From positions 131,209,140 through 131,273,139 of the forward strand of contig OY755039.1 of assembly GCA_963576565.1 (NCBI GenBank): a stretch of 64,000 nucleotides of DNA, written 5' to 3'. Below the pieces are notes generated by a model that was not told the origin of the DNA, ran no database searches, and was given only the letters and a program-made list of their open reading frames with translations. This DNA is from Aspidapion aeneum (lineage: Eukaryota; Arthropoda; Insecta; Coleoptera; Brentidae). Positions 1-9,929 of the stretch are shown in pieces. The translations under genes were made by a program, and so were the position numbers. Numbering within the stretch: the stretch's first letter is position 1; each line of letters opens with the position of its first letter.

Positions 1-827
1 TAAAGATTTTCTATTATTTATAAAATCAGAGGCAAATATGAAACTATTGACTTGCAGCAGAAACCCAAGAAAGCAAGGCAAACAAAATAATTATAATTAT
101 GTTAATTGCAAACATTTTCACATCACCTTTATACAAATATTGCTTTGATCTATTATCACATCTCCTAAGTGTGACATCTAGAAAAATCATGTTTAGATTT
201 TTTCAGATGCGTACCTGACTACAGCAAGATCAAGTGTAGCTACAAAAAGTAATAATTATAAACATTTTCACATTAGAACAGGCAATAATGTAGGATTTCC
301 AAACAATCGTACCACTTTTCCAAATTGTACACATACAGTGCCCTTCCACGGTTCCAAGAACCTACTTCCTAGATTTTTGTTAAATTTTCTTTGGCGCAGA
401 GGCGATTTACTGATATACGAGCTTCGTACAGAAGTTTCTTATATTTCTTCACAACCCGGACCAACCTGTATATACTGCCTACATTTTTTCAAAGCTGATT
501 TCTAATAAAATGGTGTATTACATTATTACAATTTTTTTTTTTAAATTATGGAAAAATATAAGGAAAAGTATTTAGTTTTTCCAACAAATTTGCGATTTTT
601 AAAAAAAATCTTTTTTAATTTTCAAAAGCAGAAAACAAAAAACAAATAATATGGTTTACCCCAAAAAGTGTTTAGGATCTCTCTACTACTGAAAAATCGT
701 TATTTGAAAAACTGGTCCTGTTCTTTAACCAGTCCTCCCTCTATGGAAGGATAATGTTGTAAAAATGCAACAAAAAATCAATTCTATTTTTAAGAAATAG
801 TTACCCGGAATGAACACATTTCAAGTA
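1..827. other. Unannotated AT-rich sequence, probably MED17 intron
   Basis: I see no open frame, terminal repeat or recognisable element in this stretch. It lies upstream of the first MED17 exon seen here, so it is probably intron of that gene, whose earlier exons would lie to the left of the window. Poly-A and poly-T runs occur around 530-620. Confidence 0.35.
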
Positions 828-1163
828 TTAAGTCTTCTTTTCTTTTTGAGCTCCTTGTGACAATCCGGCTTTCTTCTTTTCATCCGTTTCACTTTTTTGT
901 ATGCGCTTTTTCACATATTTCCAGATTTCGATCGTCACTGGAATCATAGAGTTTACGCAGTAAAGAAAAATTTTTATGAACAGATTGATCTTTATTTTAC
1001 TGACGTTAATTACAATTCTTGACTGACTTATTGACAGTAAATGTAATAACAAGTCTATACTAGGGAATTCATATTGTATTAAGAACACTGTTGTTATATA
1101 TCGGCCATGTATACAGGAGTTATTTAAATTGATGCATTTAATTTTAGGGCGTCTGCCTCTCAA
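828..1163 (-). CDS. Unrecognised 111-codon open frame, possible 3' exon of a minus-strand gene
   Basis: This frame has a hydrophobic middle (about residues 25-80, rich in Ile, Leu, Phe and Val) and then a strongly charged lysine/glutamate tail just before the stop. That layout looks more like the end of a membrane protein than a random frame. I do not recognise it. A minus-strand acceptor-like CCAG precedes the part starting VTIEIWKYVKK, so only the last 36 or so codons might be exon. It lies inside what should be a MED17 intron on the opposite strand. No AATAAA-type signal is obvious just downstream, which argues against a functional gene. It may be chance or a transposon remnant. Confidence 0.2.
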   Translation of the reverse strand: MRGRRPKIKCINLNNSCIHGRYITTVFLIQYEFPSIDLLLHLLSISQSRIVINVSKIKINLFIKIFLYCVNSMIPVTIEIWKYVKKRIQKSETDEKKKAGLSQGAQKEKKT

Positions 1164-1436
1164 AGAACCAGTTTTCCCCCCTAATTTTTACAGATTTTGC
1201 GGGTGCATAAACTAATATCTTAAAAACGGTTTGAAGTATTGAGTAAATTCAGATTCAATTTAAAATAAGATTTCACCAATTTATATTCCCTTTGCTTTAG
1301 ATACAAATCCAGGATTTCTTTAATATTTCTTAAACATTTTTTTAACAAAAATAATAAGGGTGATTCAAAGGCAATTCATTGCTTGTTCTTCTCCGAGAGC
1401 GACACCGCCTGTAATCAAATATTATTTTTCTTTTAG

Positions 1437-1582
1437 AGATGGCAAAGTAATGAATATGAGTTACGAACCGCAAGAATTAAGAGACCTAATTTTTTGTCAT
1501 ATTAATCAACACCAAATTTTGGCAGTTCAAGCTTTAGCCAAGACCATGGGCTGGCAAGCTTTGGGAAACTCTAATCATTTAG
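1437..1582 (+). CDS. MED17: MED17 exon, third from last
   Basis: This internal exon encodes part of the C-terminal region of Mediator subunit 17, a head-module protein that helps Mediator contact RNA polymerase II and the preinitiation complex in the nucleus. It starts after a pyrimidine-rich tract ending TTTTAG. The frame reads DGKVMNMSYEPQELRDLIF and later HQILAVQALAKTMGWQ, and ends at TTAG followed by the donor GTAAGT. The stretch with AVQALAKxMGWQ and SNHLG is what I remember as a conserved block near the MED17 C-terminus. The exon ends one base into a glycine codon, and the next exon supplies the other two bases. The exact 5' edge could be 1437 or 1439 because of an AGAG repeat at the acceptor. 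Earlier exons are outside the window. Confidence 0.8.
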
Positions 1583-2149
1583 GTAAGTGTCAGTGATTAT
1601 TTAACCAAAACATCCCAGCATATGCTACCGGGTGGTCCCAAACAACCGAACAAAATGTAATTTTACATACACGGTAAACACCGTGTATGTAAAATTACAT
1701 ACATCGAAAAAGAGGCCTTTTTGGGTATTTAGAGTGCGAATTTGCAGAAAGTCGATTTTGTTTTTGTAGCATGAACCCCGTTCGAGGGGTATACTTTACC
1801 CCTATATTTTGAAAGTGGGTCTAGTGATACCTTGTTTTGAAGCTCTCTTGAATATCTTTACAACCGAGTAAAAATTTCGAAAATCCATGGAACACTGTGT
1901 ATACTTTTTTACCGATTTTCATTAAACAAACGGTGCATTATAGCAAATAAGTAAGTAATAATGTAAAAAAATTTTTTTTACATGTAATTTGTCGCGAGAT
2001 AAAAAGACACTTTAGTCACGAGGTTTATTTACTATTTTATGCACTTTCAAATAGCAGACTGTGTCGTACCATAATGGTACTACTGATAGCCCAGTTAAAT
2101 TGCATCTAAAAAAGTGTCAAAATGGAAACTGCTAGGGTAATGGTTTTTA
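1583..2149. other. MED17: MED17 intron with foldback-family remnant
   Basis: The intron starts with GTAAGT. From about 1700 to 1905 it holds a diverged, partial copy of the repeat family seen intact at 7026-7536, sharing the segment around CGAGGGGTATACTTTACCCC. No coding sequence was seen. Confidence 0.45.
1655..1700. repeat. Perfect 21-bp snap-back hairpin
   Basis: Bases 1655-1675 are the exact reverse complement of 1680-1700, separated by the four bases AAAC. There is no mismatch in the arms, although the surroundings are an old diverged repeat. This looks like a recent templated inversion by polymerase strand switching rather than a selected structure, but an RNA hairpin cannot be excluded. 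Confidence 0.7.
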
Positions 2150-2850
2150 GTATTTTATTTTATATTATCATAGAGGTTCCTTGTGTTTTTAAATTCACCA
2201 TGATTTTTCCCTCTGGGGTGTATTGGCATTAAAACACCACGCTTGCCAGGCGTGTTGGTGAGTTTATATTCAGCCGCCCAATCTGGGACAGACGCTGTTT
2301 GCAGCCGCTCATTACGAGTCAGACGCTGCTGTGCTTTTTCTTTTCTATTTTCCCCAAAAAGAAGGGTTGCCACCTACGCCATGTTCGCCTTACCGAGGTC
2401 CTTCCTCTCCGCCTTTCATACCGGTGTGGTCTTTTCCCGTATCTCTGGGAAAGGTACCCTAGACAGCTGCTAACCCTCCGGGTCAGAGAGTACCTGAAAT
2501 CTACGAAAGGCAGAGGTCGATTCATTTTCCCTGATAGACATCTTATGAGGTCTACCCGTACCTGTACATACATAGCTTATTTAATTTTTATGTAGGCTAA
2601 AAAATGTTATATAACAAAGTCGTAACCTCCCCCTATTAACACTTTGTCAAACTTTCTGAATCATCTCCTGCCATCTTACCATGCAACTTGATTTATGGAC
2701 GGCCCCTCAGTTGTAAATTGTGAACGTGAACGTGTAATTTTGACAGAAAGAAAGCGCAATTTGGCCACTAGGTCTCGCTTTTATTTAAGGCTAGAAAGAG
2801 TTGACGTTTCTCCAAACACGTTTGTAAACGGCCATAGAGAAGCCTAAGAT
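2150..2850. other. GC-richer unassigned segment
   Basis: This part of the MED17 intron has clearly higher GC than its neighbours between about 2220 and 2530. It contains overlapping short open frames on both strands, including a minus-strand frame with AEYKLTNTPGKRG, none of which I can name. It resembles the tail of an old transposable element more than host intron, but no end repeats were found. Confidence 0.3.
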
Positions 2851-2856
2851 TATCTT

Positions 2857-3440
2857 TTATGTATTTCTTTTTATATTTGGCGAACACAGCTTCAGGTTTT
2901 TCTTAATTTTCATGGAACCCGCTGACTTACAAGTTTTTTTATTTGCGCGTCTTTCCAGGTCGCTATGAACCTGTCTAAGTAGGAATAATGGGGGGGGGGG
3001 GTGACCCGCAGGTCCGACAAGTAGGCCAGAGTAGGACGAACTGAACTTCCGTTTGATGTCCCGGTCTGCTGTCTGTCGGCCCATTTGAGCAAGTGGAGCT
3101 CCTCCTTGCTCAGGTTTGGTTCTTGCGTAGGCGTCACATTCTGCCACGAGGCTTGATGTCTCTTCTTCCTGTCCACAGGCTGGGCAGGTAGGGTCGTTCT
3201 CAACTCCTATACCTGTTATGTGCTCCCTCAACCGGTTGTGTCCAGTTAAAATACCTTTTAGCAATCCGAGATCTTTTCGTGTCCTTCCGAGCAATCATCT
3301 ATGTCTGATCGCTTGTGGTCGGTCTGGTCTGTCTGCAACCCATGAATTTGACTGCGTCCTGGTCCCATTTACTGAGTCCGCTCTGCAGCTGTAATCGAAC
3401 CGGCTTACATAGACGGTTCCTGCTCCGATCCGTGCGATAT
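2857..3440 (-). pseudogene. Non-LTR retrotransposon remnant: RNase H region and C-terminal zinc-knuckle tail
   Basis: The minus-strand frame reads LTGHNRLREHITGIGV, then a CPACGQEEET motif. This is the pattern found after the RNase H domain at the C-terminus of ORF2 in RNase H-bearing insect LINEs (a GH-R-L-H segment followed by C-x2-C and a Glu-rich run). Upstream on the same strand (about 3360-3440) a GIGAG-like fragment agrees with the start of an RNase H domain, in broken frame. The remnant is 5'-truncated and lacks reverse transcriptase. It lies antisense within the MED17 intron and contains a run of ten or more Gs near 2991. It is not functional. The clade cannot be assigned from this much sequence. 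Confidence 0.6.
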
Positions 3441-3504
3441 TGGAATAATACTCAAGAAGACGTCGACTTGGGTTTTTATTGTGCTTTGCTGTTAAACTAA
3501 AAAA

Positions 3505-4245
3505 TACTCTGCCAATATATGGGCCCCTAAGCTCACACTAGGTACTATAATTATAGTGTACGTGTGAGCTAATATAACTAAAAACTAAAATATATTTTAT
3601 TCAACTCCGGACTAAATTACCTTTTGTTTGATACCACACAAGCCATGTTTTGACTTAAACTCAAATTTTTGAAATCTACCCCCCACCCTTAAAAAAAAAC
3701 AAAAACTAAAATGTATTTTGTTAAACTCCGGACTCAATTACCTTTCGTTTGATATCACACACGCCATATTTTTACTTAAACTCTAATTTTTAAAATATAC
3801 CCCCACCCTTTTTTTTTTAATAGATTAAAATGTATTTTGTTAAACTCCAAACTCAATTACCTTTCGTTTGATGTCACACACGCCATATTTTCCCATAAAC
3901 TCTAATTTTGAAATCTACCCCCACCCTTTTATTTGGTTTGTGCTCGGTGGATTTTGTTCATTTTTAAATGGGACCATCTCGGCCCAAAACCCAGCCCAGG
4001 TACCAAATTTCATTAAAATCGGCCAAGCGGTTTTTGAGTTATGCGCGTTGGTCGTTACAGACATACAGACAGACAGACAGACAGACATACAGACAGACAG
4101 ACAGACGGCGCAACAAAAAAGTTTCAAAATCATCTGAAACGCAAAGATATATAAAAAATTTTAAAATCGGAGCAACTTTTTTTTATCGAAAAAATTAGGA
4201 TCACCATAACTCACACTACTATAGTATAGTATATGTGTGAGCTAA
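3505..4245 (+). mobile_element. DINE-1/Helentron-like non-autonomous element, copy 1
   Basis: The element begins with TACTCTGCCAATATATGGGC, followed by a palindrome of AGCTCACAC...GTGTGAGCT type at 3530-3571. It ends with another such palindrome (about 4205-4240). Inside are imperfect tandem units (AACTCCGGACTCAATTACC...) and then a short (GACA)n tract near 4060-4105, preceded by TTATGCGCGTTGGTCGTTACA. Palindromic ends plus a GTCT/GACA microsatellite core match the architecture of DINE-1/HINE elements mobilised by Helentrons. That class is inferred from structure only. The protein-like frames here (NGTISAQNPAQVPNF) recur in every copy with frame breaks and are not genes. Confidence 0.55.
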
Positions 4246-4254
4246 TTATTTACC

Positions 4255-4860
4255 CCTTTAAATACTCTGCCAATATATGGGCCCCTGAGCTCACACTAGG
4301 TACTATAGTTATAGTGTACGCGCGAGCTAATAAAACTAAAACCTGAAATATATCTTATTCAACTCCAGACTAAATTACCTTTTGTTTGATACCACACAAG
4401 CCATGTTTTGACTTAAACTCAAATTTTTAAAATCTACCCCCACCCTTAAAAAACAAAAACTAAAATGTATTTTGTTTAACTCCGGACTCAAACCTATCGT
4501 TTGATATCACACACGCCATATTTTCACATAAATTCAACAAATTTTTGAAATCTTCCCCCACCCTTTTATTCGGCTTGTGTTTGGTGGATTTTGTTCATTT
4601 TTAAATGGGACCATCTCGACCTAAGACCCAGCCTAGGAACCAAATTTCATTAAAATCGGCCCAGCGGTTTTTGAGTTATGCGCGTTGGTCGTTACAGACA
4701 GACAGACAGACAGACGGCGCGACAAAAAAGTTTCAAAATCATCTGAAACGCAAAGATATATAAAAAATTTTGAAATCGGAGTAACTTTTTTTTTCTTGAA
4801 AAAAGTAGGATCATCATAGCTCAGACTACTATAGTATAGTATATGTGTGAAGTGTGAGTT
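4255..4860 (+). mobile_element. DINE-1/Helentron-like non-autonomous element, copy 2
   Basis: This second copy sits in the same orientation directly after copy 1. It has the same start (AATACTCTGCCAATATATGG), the same internal repeats, a shorter GACA tract near 4697-4716, and a closing palindrome at about 4820-4850. The head-to-tail tandem arrangement of two copies is typical of rolling-circle elements. Confidence 0.55.
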
Positions 4861-5044
4861 TAGTGAAGTTTGCTTCGCCGTGTAAAAGGGTTGATGTTTT
4901 TTGTCTGGAATGAAGTCCGCATACTGTATATTCAGTAATCGTTGAATTGAATTGAATTAGGAGGGTCACTAGGTGTAACCTAATTAATAACGCGTTTTAT
5001 GAAAAAACAAATAATTTAATATGTTTAATTTGTATCTGTTTTAG

Positions 5045-5154
5045 GAAGTGGTCCTGTAGAACCACTTGGTAATGCAGCTTCTTGCCTCCTGGGTTCTCCA
5101 AGCGGAGATCGTCTGATTGCGATTAGATGCGAACCCCAAGCCAGCGGGATACAG
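5045..5154 (+). CDS. MED17: MED17 exon, second from last
   Basis: This 110-base internal exon sits between acceptor TTTTAG and donor GTTAGT. It completes the split glycine codon from the previous exon and then reads GSGPVEPLGNAASCLLGS and DRLIAIRCEPQASGIQ. The pattern G-P-V-E-P-L-G-N-A-S followed by SPSGDR corresponds to the conserved MED17 C-terminal segment as I remember it. It ends exactly on a codon boundary, in phase with the terminal exon. The product is the same Mediator head subunit. Confidence 0.82.
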
Positions 5155-5507
5155 GTTAGTTCATTTATTAAATCCTGGGACTCTATACGTTCTCATTCAA
5201 AAGTAAAAAATAAAATATTCTTATGTTTTAAAAGTTTCTATAAGTAAACTATAAACAAATGTATACTGGTCTAAATATTTTACTTAATGTCCAATACCAG
5301 AAAAGAAAAGAACATATCCATTGGCAGATTGAAGCTGGCGCACACAGGAGAATTTTGGAGAATGACGGTCACAAGTATTCTTCTTCTAGAAGACTTTTAT
5401 TTAAAATAGTGAAAGATTTTTCATTTTGTCAATGCTTATTTATTGGAAATGCATCTCTAGTTTAGGTTCGGGTTTGTAGCTCAGCGAAATCTGTCAATAA
5501 ATGTCAC
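5155..5507. other. MED17: MED17 intron, no recognisable content
   Basis: This is ordinary AT-rich intron sequence between the penultimate exon and the Tigger-like insertion. A short open frame near 5259-5465 shows nothing recognisable. Confidence 0.4.
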
Positions 5508-5509
5508 TA

Positions 5510-6272
5510 CAGTGGTGGCTCGATAATCCGACTCGATAATCCGTACATGCGATAATTCGAATGCTTCGGTAGTCCGAATAGCCTCAGCAGTGCATGGAGG
5601 TATTCGGTAATCCGAATTTTACTTGATACAATAATCCGGACTCGCGTTTTTTCAGAAAATGGCGTGTAATTCACATACTAATGCAGGTTTTAACCTGTCA
5701 TTTGGTTGGTTTGATGGGTCGTCGGTGGTGTCAGAGGCCACATTCGAGGGCATAAGTTATAGATTACGGTCGGGTCGAGTATGGCTCCAATCAAAAGGAA
5801 ACATAAAACTTTGACAATAAAAGAAAATTTAGAGATTATTGATGCATTAAAGAGTGGTGCGTTACTGGAAAAGCTCTAGCTTTGAAATATGGACTGGGTG
5901 CATCAACAATCAGCAATATTCGGAAAAATTTGGAAAAAATTAAAGGGTTTGTATTCAATTCTTTGGAAATCTATGTAAATATGTTTTTCTACTCGCGTGC
6001 GGGACGTTCTTACTTTCCGCACTCATTTTACTTTCCGCACTGAAAATGGGAGTGAAAAGTGAATGAGTGCGGAAATTTTGCTTGATTTAGGCATTTTAGT
6101 GACTTTTGAGCGAGCCACTGTAAATTTATACTGCATATAATTAAAACTAAATTGTTTCTGTTTTGCAATTTATACATTTTTTTGTTATTAAAAAATGTCA
6201 TTAATAATCCGAATTCCTCGATAATTCGAATCGGCCCGGTTTTAATTGATTCGGATTATCGAGTCACCACTG
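5510..6272 (+). mobile_element. Tigger/pogo-like DNA transposon remnant with CENP-B-type HTH
   Basis: The element starts with CAGTGGTGGCTCGATAATCC, ends with the inverted form (GGATTATCGAGTCACCACTG), and is flanked on both sides by TA, the usual Tc1/mariner-superfamily target duplication. From 5781 the plus strand encodes MAPIKRKHKTLTIKENLEII. After one frameshift near 5858 it continues KALALKYGLGASTISNIRKN. This is the N-terminal helix-turn-helix (CENP-B/psq type) of Tigger-like transposases. The DDE domain is missing, so it is a deleted, non-autonomous copy. The inner part still shows several GATAATCCGA repeats. Confidence 0.75.
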
Positions 6273-7021
6273 TATTTTTTTGCTAAATTTAAAAATCTTT
6301 TTTTTTTTATTTAAAAAGATGTTATTAAGCTGCTGGAAGCTAAAATTTTATAAAAATAATTTAAAAATGTATATAAAACGGAAAAATCAACAATGTCCAT
6401 TTACCATTTATGCTACAAATATTAATGTTTGAGAACAATAAACTCTCCAGTCTCTCAGAAATAATGATGTTAAGGCCAAAAAAAAAATACTTTCCATCCC
6501 ATCAAATTATCTAAAAGCAGTAAAAATAGGTAGGGGGTCTCCCCCGAGAATAGGGGGTGATGGGGAAATACGGAGTTCATATTTGGATTTAGGAAGTCAT
6601 TTTACATAAGAATCGGCATGAATGGTGTCAGGGCCGATTTTCATGCAGACCAGTGTAATTTTAAGTATTTTTCTTGTTTTAACATGATTGAAACACTGAA
6701 GGTAACAAACCTTTATTGTAATGCACAATACCACAAAATTTCGATTGTCTGTTGTAAATTTTATTTATAACAAAAAATCGAAGAAAAAAATGTTGAGTTT
6801 GGGACCCTGTATTTAAAAAACAGAGAAGTTTGATGTAAAATGTAAACGAGAAAAACTTATTCTCTTGACCTATTCTACCACTTCTTAAAGTTTGGTGCAT
6901 GAATTAAATTTTACCCTGTATAAATAAATCCCTGTTCTATGACTTAAAAATAAACTTTAAACTAGGTAAATATTTTTATAATAATTACAGTTACTCATTT
7001 GATTTCAGGACAATCAAGCAC
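6273..7021. other. MED17: MED17 intron, no recognisable content
   Basis: This is AT-rich intron sequence between two transposon insertions. A minus-strand frame at 6679-6900 gives no family I know. I see no terminal repeats. Confidence 0.4.
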
Positions 7022-7025
7022 TATA

Positions 7026-7536
7026 CAGGGTGTTCCAACTAAAAGGTAACAGACGTGTTTTTTGGTATTTTTTGTGTAAATTTGGAGAAACGCTCGGACA
7101 CGTCGATTTTGTTTGCGAGGGGGACACCTTTTGGCTATCTTGAAATTTTTGTACCGCGCACCATCTTCGAGGGGTATACTTTACCCCTATATTTTGAATA
7201 GGGAAAGTGGGTCTAGTGATACCTTCTTTTGAAGTTCTCTTGAATATCTTTAAAACCGTGTAAAAATTTCGAAAATCATTAGATTAGTTTTTGAGATATT
7301 TGCTTTCAAATTTTCAAAGTTTACATGGAATGATAAAATAAAAATCAAATCCGAAAAATATAAAATTCTGATTAAATTTTTATTTTATTATACCCCTCGA
7401 AGATGGTGAGTGCTACAAAAATTTCAAGATACCCAAAAGGTGTCCCCCTCGCAAACAAAATCGTCCGAACGTTTCTCCAAATTCACACGAAAAATACCAA
7501 AAAACACGTCTGTTACCTTTTAATTGGAACACCCTG
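7026..7536. mobile_element. Foldback element with about 150-bp inverted repeats, TA-flanked
   Basis: The ends read CAGGGTGTTCC and GGAACACCCTG between TA dinucleotides at 7024-7025 and 7537-7538. The arms (about 7026-7180 and 7389-7536) are reverse complements with scattered differences and include a GGTAACAGACGTG block. The middle has no coding capacity. TA duplications suggest mobilisation by a Tc1/mariner-type transposase. A partial relative lies at about 1700-1905. It sits in the last MED17 intron. Confidence 0.75.
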
Positions 7537-7784
7537 TATAATCATATATACAAATTAAAATTTCACGATCCTTTTTAAAAATTACTAAAATTATGCCATT
7601 TTTTTACCAGTTCCACGTGATACGCCACTGGTGGTGCCAAGCTGGTTACACTCAAGTTGGCCGGATTACGCGTCCTCTCCCTTCCCTTGTCTAAGGTTAG
7701 GCATTTGGTTCGCCATGGGAGATAATCACTTTTAACTGCACGGCAGTGTATTATTCCGACTTTTTATTAATCTATACTTTATAG

Positions 7785-7958
7785 GTAAGCGTAGCCCACT
7801 CTCCCAGACAAGACTTCTTTCCAAGCCGACTGGTGACAGAAAAAAAATGGGAACACTTAGGTGGACAATATCGAGACGTCAGACTGGATAAAATGGAAGG
7901 CAGGAATTTTTTGAACAAAATGGAACTTCTCATGGCTAGTTTGGCTAGCAATTCCTAA
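7785..7958 (+). CDS. MED17: MED17 terminal exon
   Basis: After acceptor TTTATAG, 57 codons and a TAA complete the Mediator head subunit. The exon reads VSVAHSPRQDFFPS, then KKWEHLGGQYRDVRLDKMEG and NFLNKMELLMASL. The W-x-H-L-x-G-x-(F/Y)-x-(E/D)-V ... K-M-(E/D)-G-(R/K)-N-F signature is, from memory, the end of MED17 across animals. Phase fits the preceding exon exactly. Codon use and lack of breaks indicate a functional gene. The three exons are separated by introns of about 3.5 and 2.6 kb filled with transposon remnants. Confidence 0.85.
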   Translation, partial: VSVAHSPRQDFFPSRLVTEKKWEHLGGQYRDVRLDKMEGRNFLNKMELLMASLASNS

Positions 7959-8071
7959 ATTGAAAAAAGTCGCAAAATTTTTAAAATCTCTACTTTTTGC
8001 TTTTTTAAAATTTGTACAAGGGCAAGAAAGTTTAAGGGTTTTCAAATGTCTACTAGGTAGTATTAGTTTTC

Positions 8072-8077
8072 ATTAAA
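8072..8077 (+). terminator. MED17: Candidate polyadenylation signal ATTAAA for MED17
   Basis: This is the nearest common polyadenylation hexamer variant after the MED17 stop codon, about 115 bases downstream. No exact AATAAA occurs closer. Transcript data would be needed to confirm it. Confidence 0.35.
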
Positions 8078-8207
8078 TACACAGCTCCTGTCACAACAAA
8101 CTGCATTTTTTCACTTATTTTTTACATATTTAAGAAAAAGCGTAATAATGTTTTCAAGTATAAAGAACAAGTGAAATTAAAGAAAGAAAAATAAGAAAAA
8201 AGTTTTC

Positions 8208-8279
8208 TGCTTCGGCCGGGGATCGAACCCGGGATCTCTTGCTATCTAGGCAAACATTCTACCACTGAACCACCGAAGC
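8208..8279 (-). tRNA. tRNA-Gly-like sequence with an AGA anticodon position, probably a tRNA-derived relic
   Basis: Read on the minus strand this folds as a complete 72-nt tRNA with a 7-bp acceptor stem (GCTTCGG/CCGAAGC), a discriminator A, a D-arm with TGGTTCAGTGG (A box), and a T-arm with GGGTTCGATCC (B box). A run of six Ts follows within about ten bases. The body resembles tRNA-Gly. The anticodon loop, however, is CTAGATA, putting AGA (Ser) at positions 34-36 with no long variable arm and a T at position 37. It is therefore probably a pseudo-tRNA or a SINE-type derivative, although Pol III signals look intact. Confidence 0.6.
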
Positions 8280-8612
8280 CACACATAAATTTTCGGAAAA
8301 CTTATATCTATGCAGGCCGCGGTATCTCAATACAAGAACGAGAGACACTCAGGTATTAACTCGACCAAGTCATCCAACTGATCTCTAAATTCTTTTTTCC
8401 TACTGTCAAAGGTATGATAACTCAAATTAGACGTAAAGAATCAACGTCTGAAAGCATGAGATCACCTTTTCGTGTGTTAAAATTTTTTCTGATCGCAAAA
8501 ATGGGCGATTTTGCCAATATAATTATCAAATACCAAAGTGCAAATAATGCAAGGACCTAAAACTATAAACAACAAGTGAAATTAAAGAAAGAAAAATAAG
8601 AAAAAAGTTTTC

Positions 8613-8684
8613 TGCTTCGGCCGGGGATCAAACCCGGGATCTCTTGCTATCTAGGCAAACATTCTACCACTGAACCACCGAAGC
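8613..8684 (-). tRNA. Second copy of the tRNA-Gly-like sequence, T-loop changed
   Basis: This is the same 72-nt cloverleaf as at 8208-8279 with the same CTAGATA anticodon loop. The T-loop reads TTTGATC instead of TTCGATC, losing the near-invariant C56 of the B box. That change should weaken transcription and tertiary folding, so this copy is probably inert. Confidence 0.55.
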
Positions 8685-8728
8685 CACACATAAATTTTCG
8701 GACACCGCGGCCTGCATAGATATAAGTT

Positions 8729-9354
8729 CTAATCAGGCACCTTTCATCACAATTTTTACATTTTATCCCTTTCATTTCACTTTTCTTTTCCATTTTTTGT
8801 TGAGGTGTCACTTCATCCCGGAAATAAAAAGTGACCCCATTATCCCTAAAAATCGAGATGAAAAATTGATTTTATATGCCAAAAGTGCGACAAAATAATT
8901 TTTATACTTTCAAAAAATACCCTTTTGACACAAAAGCATGGCTTTTTTAGTCACTAAAAAGGTTGGTCTAAAGTTAGCAACTATACCAGTTTAATATTAT
9001 ATTAGTGATAATTTTTATGGCACCATCGATCAGCGCTTTGTCCCATTTTTTTATTAATTTAAAGTTAATTCGCATTTCTTACTAAAGATCCTGCTAGGGA
9101 CCGTACTACGTACGTCGTGTTTAACTGTCACTGGCACATATTTAGATAAAATGAATTTCACTCGTTTTTAATTTTAAAAAATTCGGGATTTCTTATGTGT
9201 TTTCTTGTCTCGTGGGAAGTATTTTATTAGTGCCAGAGTGACATGAATTTTCAAAATTCCTATTGGATTTAGAGATTTCTAGGATAGAAGATTTAATTTC
9301 CATTTTCTGCCGCTCTCTGTCTGTGCAAACGGATGTCGCCGCTATAACTCGATA
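8729..9354. other. Intergenic AT-rich sequence
   Basis: I see no gene or terminal repeat here. It lies between the tRNA-like duplication and the BEL/Pao fragment. Confidence 0.35.
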
Positions 9355-9663
9355 ATGCCTAAACCTATAATGAAAGTTTACACAAATATACATCATGTTA
9401 GTAAGGACTTTTGGGCGCGTTATTCCAAGGAATTGCAGAAGCGGTCCAAGTGGCTGGAACCCACTTGTCCTGCCCCTGCTATAGGTACTATGGTACACAT
9501 AAAGTCGGATATTCTACCACCGACAAAACGGACGCTTGCTAGAATTGATGCACTTCACCTAGGTGCAGATCAAATATCGCGTGTGGCCACTGTGCGCACT
9601 GTCGCAGGAATTTTCTCTCTCTCTCTCTCTATTGAAGCTATGTCCTTCACCGATGGACTTTGA
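9355..9663 (+). pseudogene. BEL/Pao retrotransposon fragment: integrase C-terminal tail
   Basis: The frame carries KDFWARYSKELQKRSKW, then IKSDILPPTKRTLARIDALH and ISRVATVRTVAGIF. This follows the order at the end of BEL/Pao integrases (a W-x-R-(Y/W)-S-x-E-(Y/L)-L-x-x-L-Q-x-R-x-K-W block, then a basic patch and V-R-x-A-T-V-x-T-x-x-G). The intact counterpart is in the element at 28550-35390. Nothing upstream belongs to the same element and no LTR was seen, so it is an isolated scrap. A short CT repeat (9612-9631) sits at its end. Confidence 0.65.
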
Positions 9664-9929
9664 GCCTGGAAACATTTAAAAATTACATCATATTTTAGGC
9701 GGGCAGAATGTCCAAAATTCACTCGCCTTTGTAAATCTGAGGGCACGGCAGTGCCTTGCCAAGTTCGCGCGCCGTAACCATCTTTTCTTGACACATTTCA
9801 GCCGATATTTGACCTACCTAAAACTCTACTTCGGAATGAGCTACAAATCTTTGCACAGTCGTAGATCTCCATGCAGTTAACAACTCCTCCAAGTTTCATG
9901 GAATTCCATAAAGGAGTAAAGTAGTTACG
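9664..9929. other. Intergenic sequence, no feature seen
   Basis: This short stretch after the BEL/Pao scrap leads into a tandem array. Nothing recognisable was found. Confidence 0.3.

Larger units (their letters stand above)
8166..8702. repeat. 132-bp direct duplication, 405 bases apart, each with a tRNA-like sequence
   Basis: Bases 8166-8297 and 8571-8702 are almost identical; I see one substitution (8225 G versus 8630 A). Just outside the repeats, a 25-bp segment (8299-8323) recurs at 8704-8728 in reverse orientation. The space between (about 8324-8570) has no recognisable content. Confidence 0.8.

Noticed and set aside
3868..4137. Plus-strand frame with NGTISAQNPAQVPNFIKIG
   Set aside because: The sequence recurs in all DINE-like copies with frame breaks and ends in the GACA microsatellite, so it is repeat DNA.
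7611..7700. Possible MED17 exon after TTTTTTACCAG reading FHVIRHWWCQAGYTQ
   Set aside because: It has an acceptor-like start in phase with the previous exon but hits a stop. The genuine terminal exon at 7785 matches the MED17 C-terminus and splices directly in phase.
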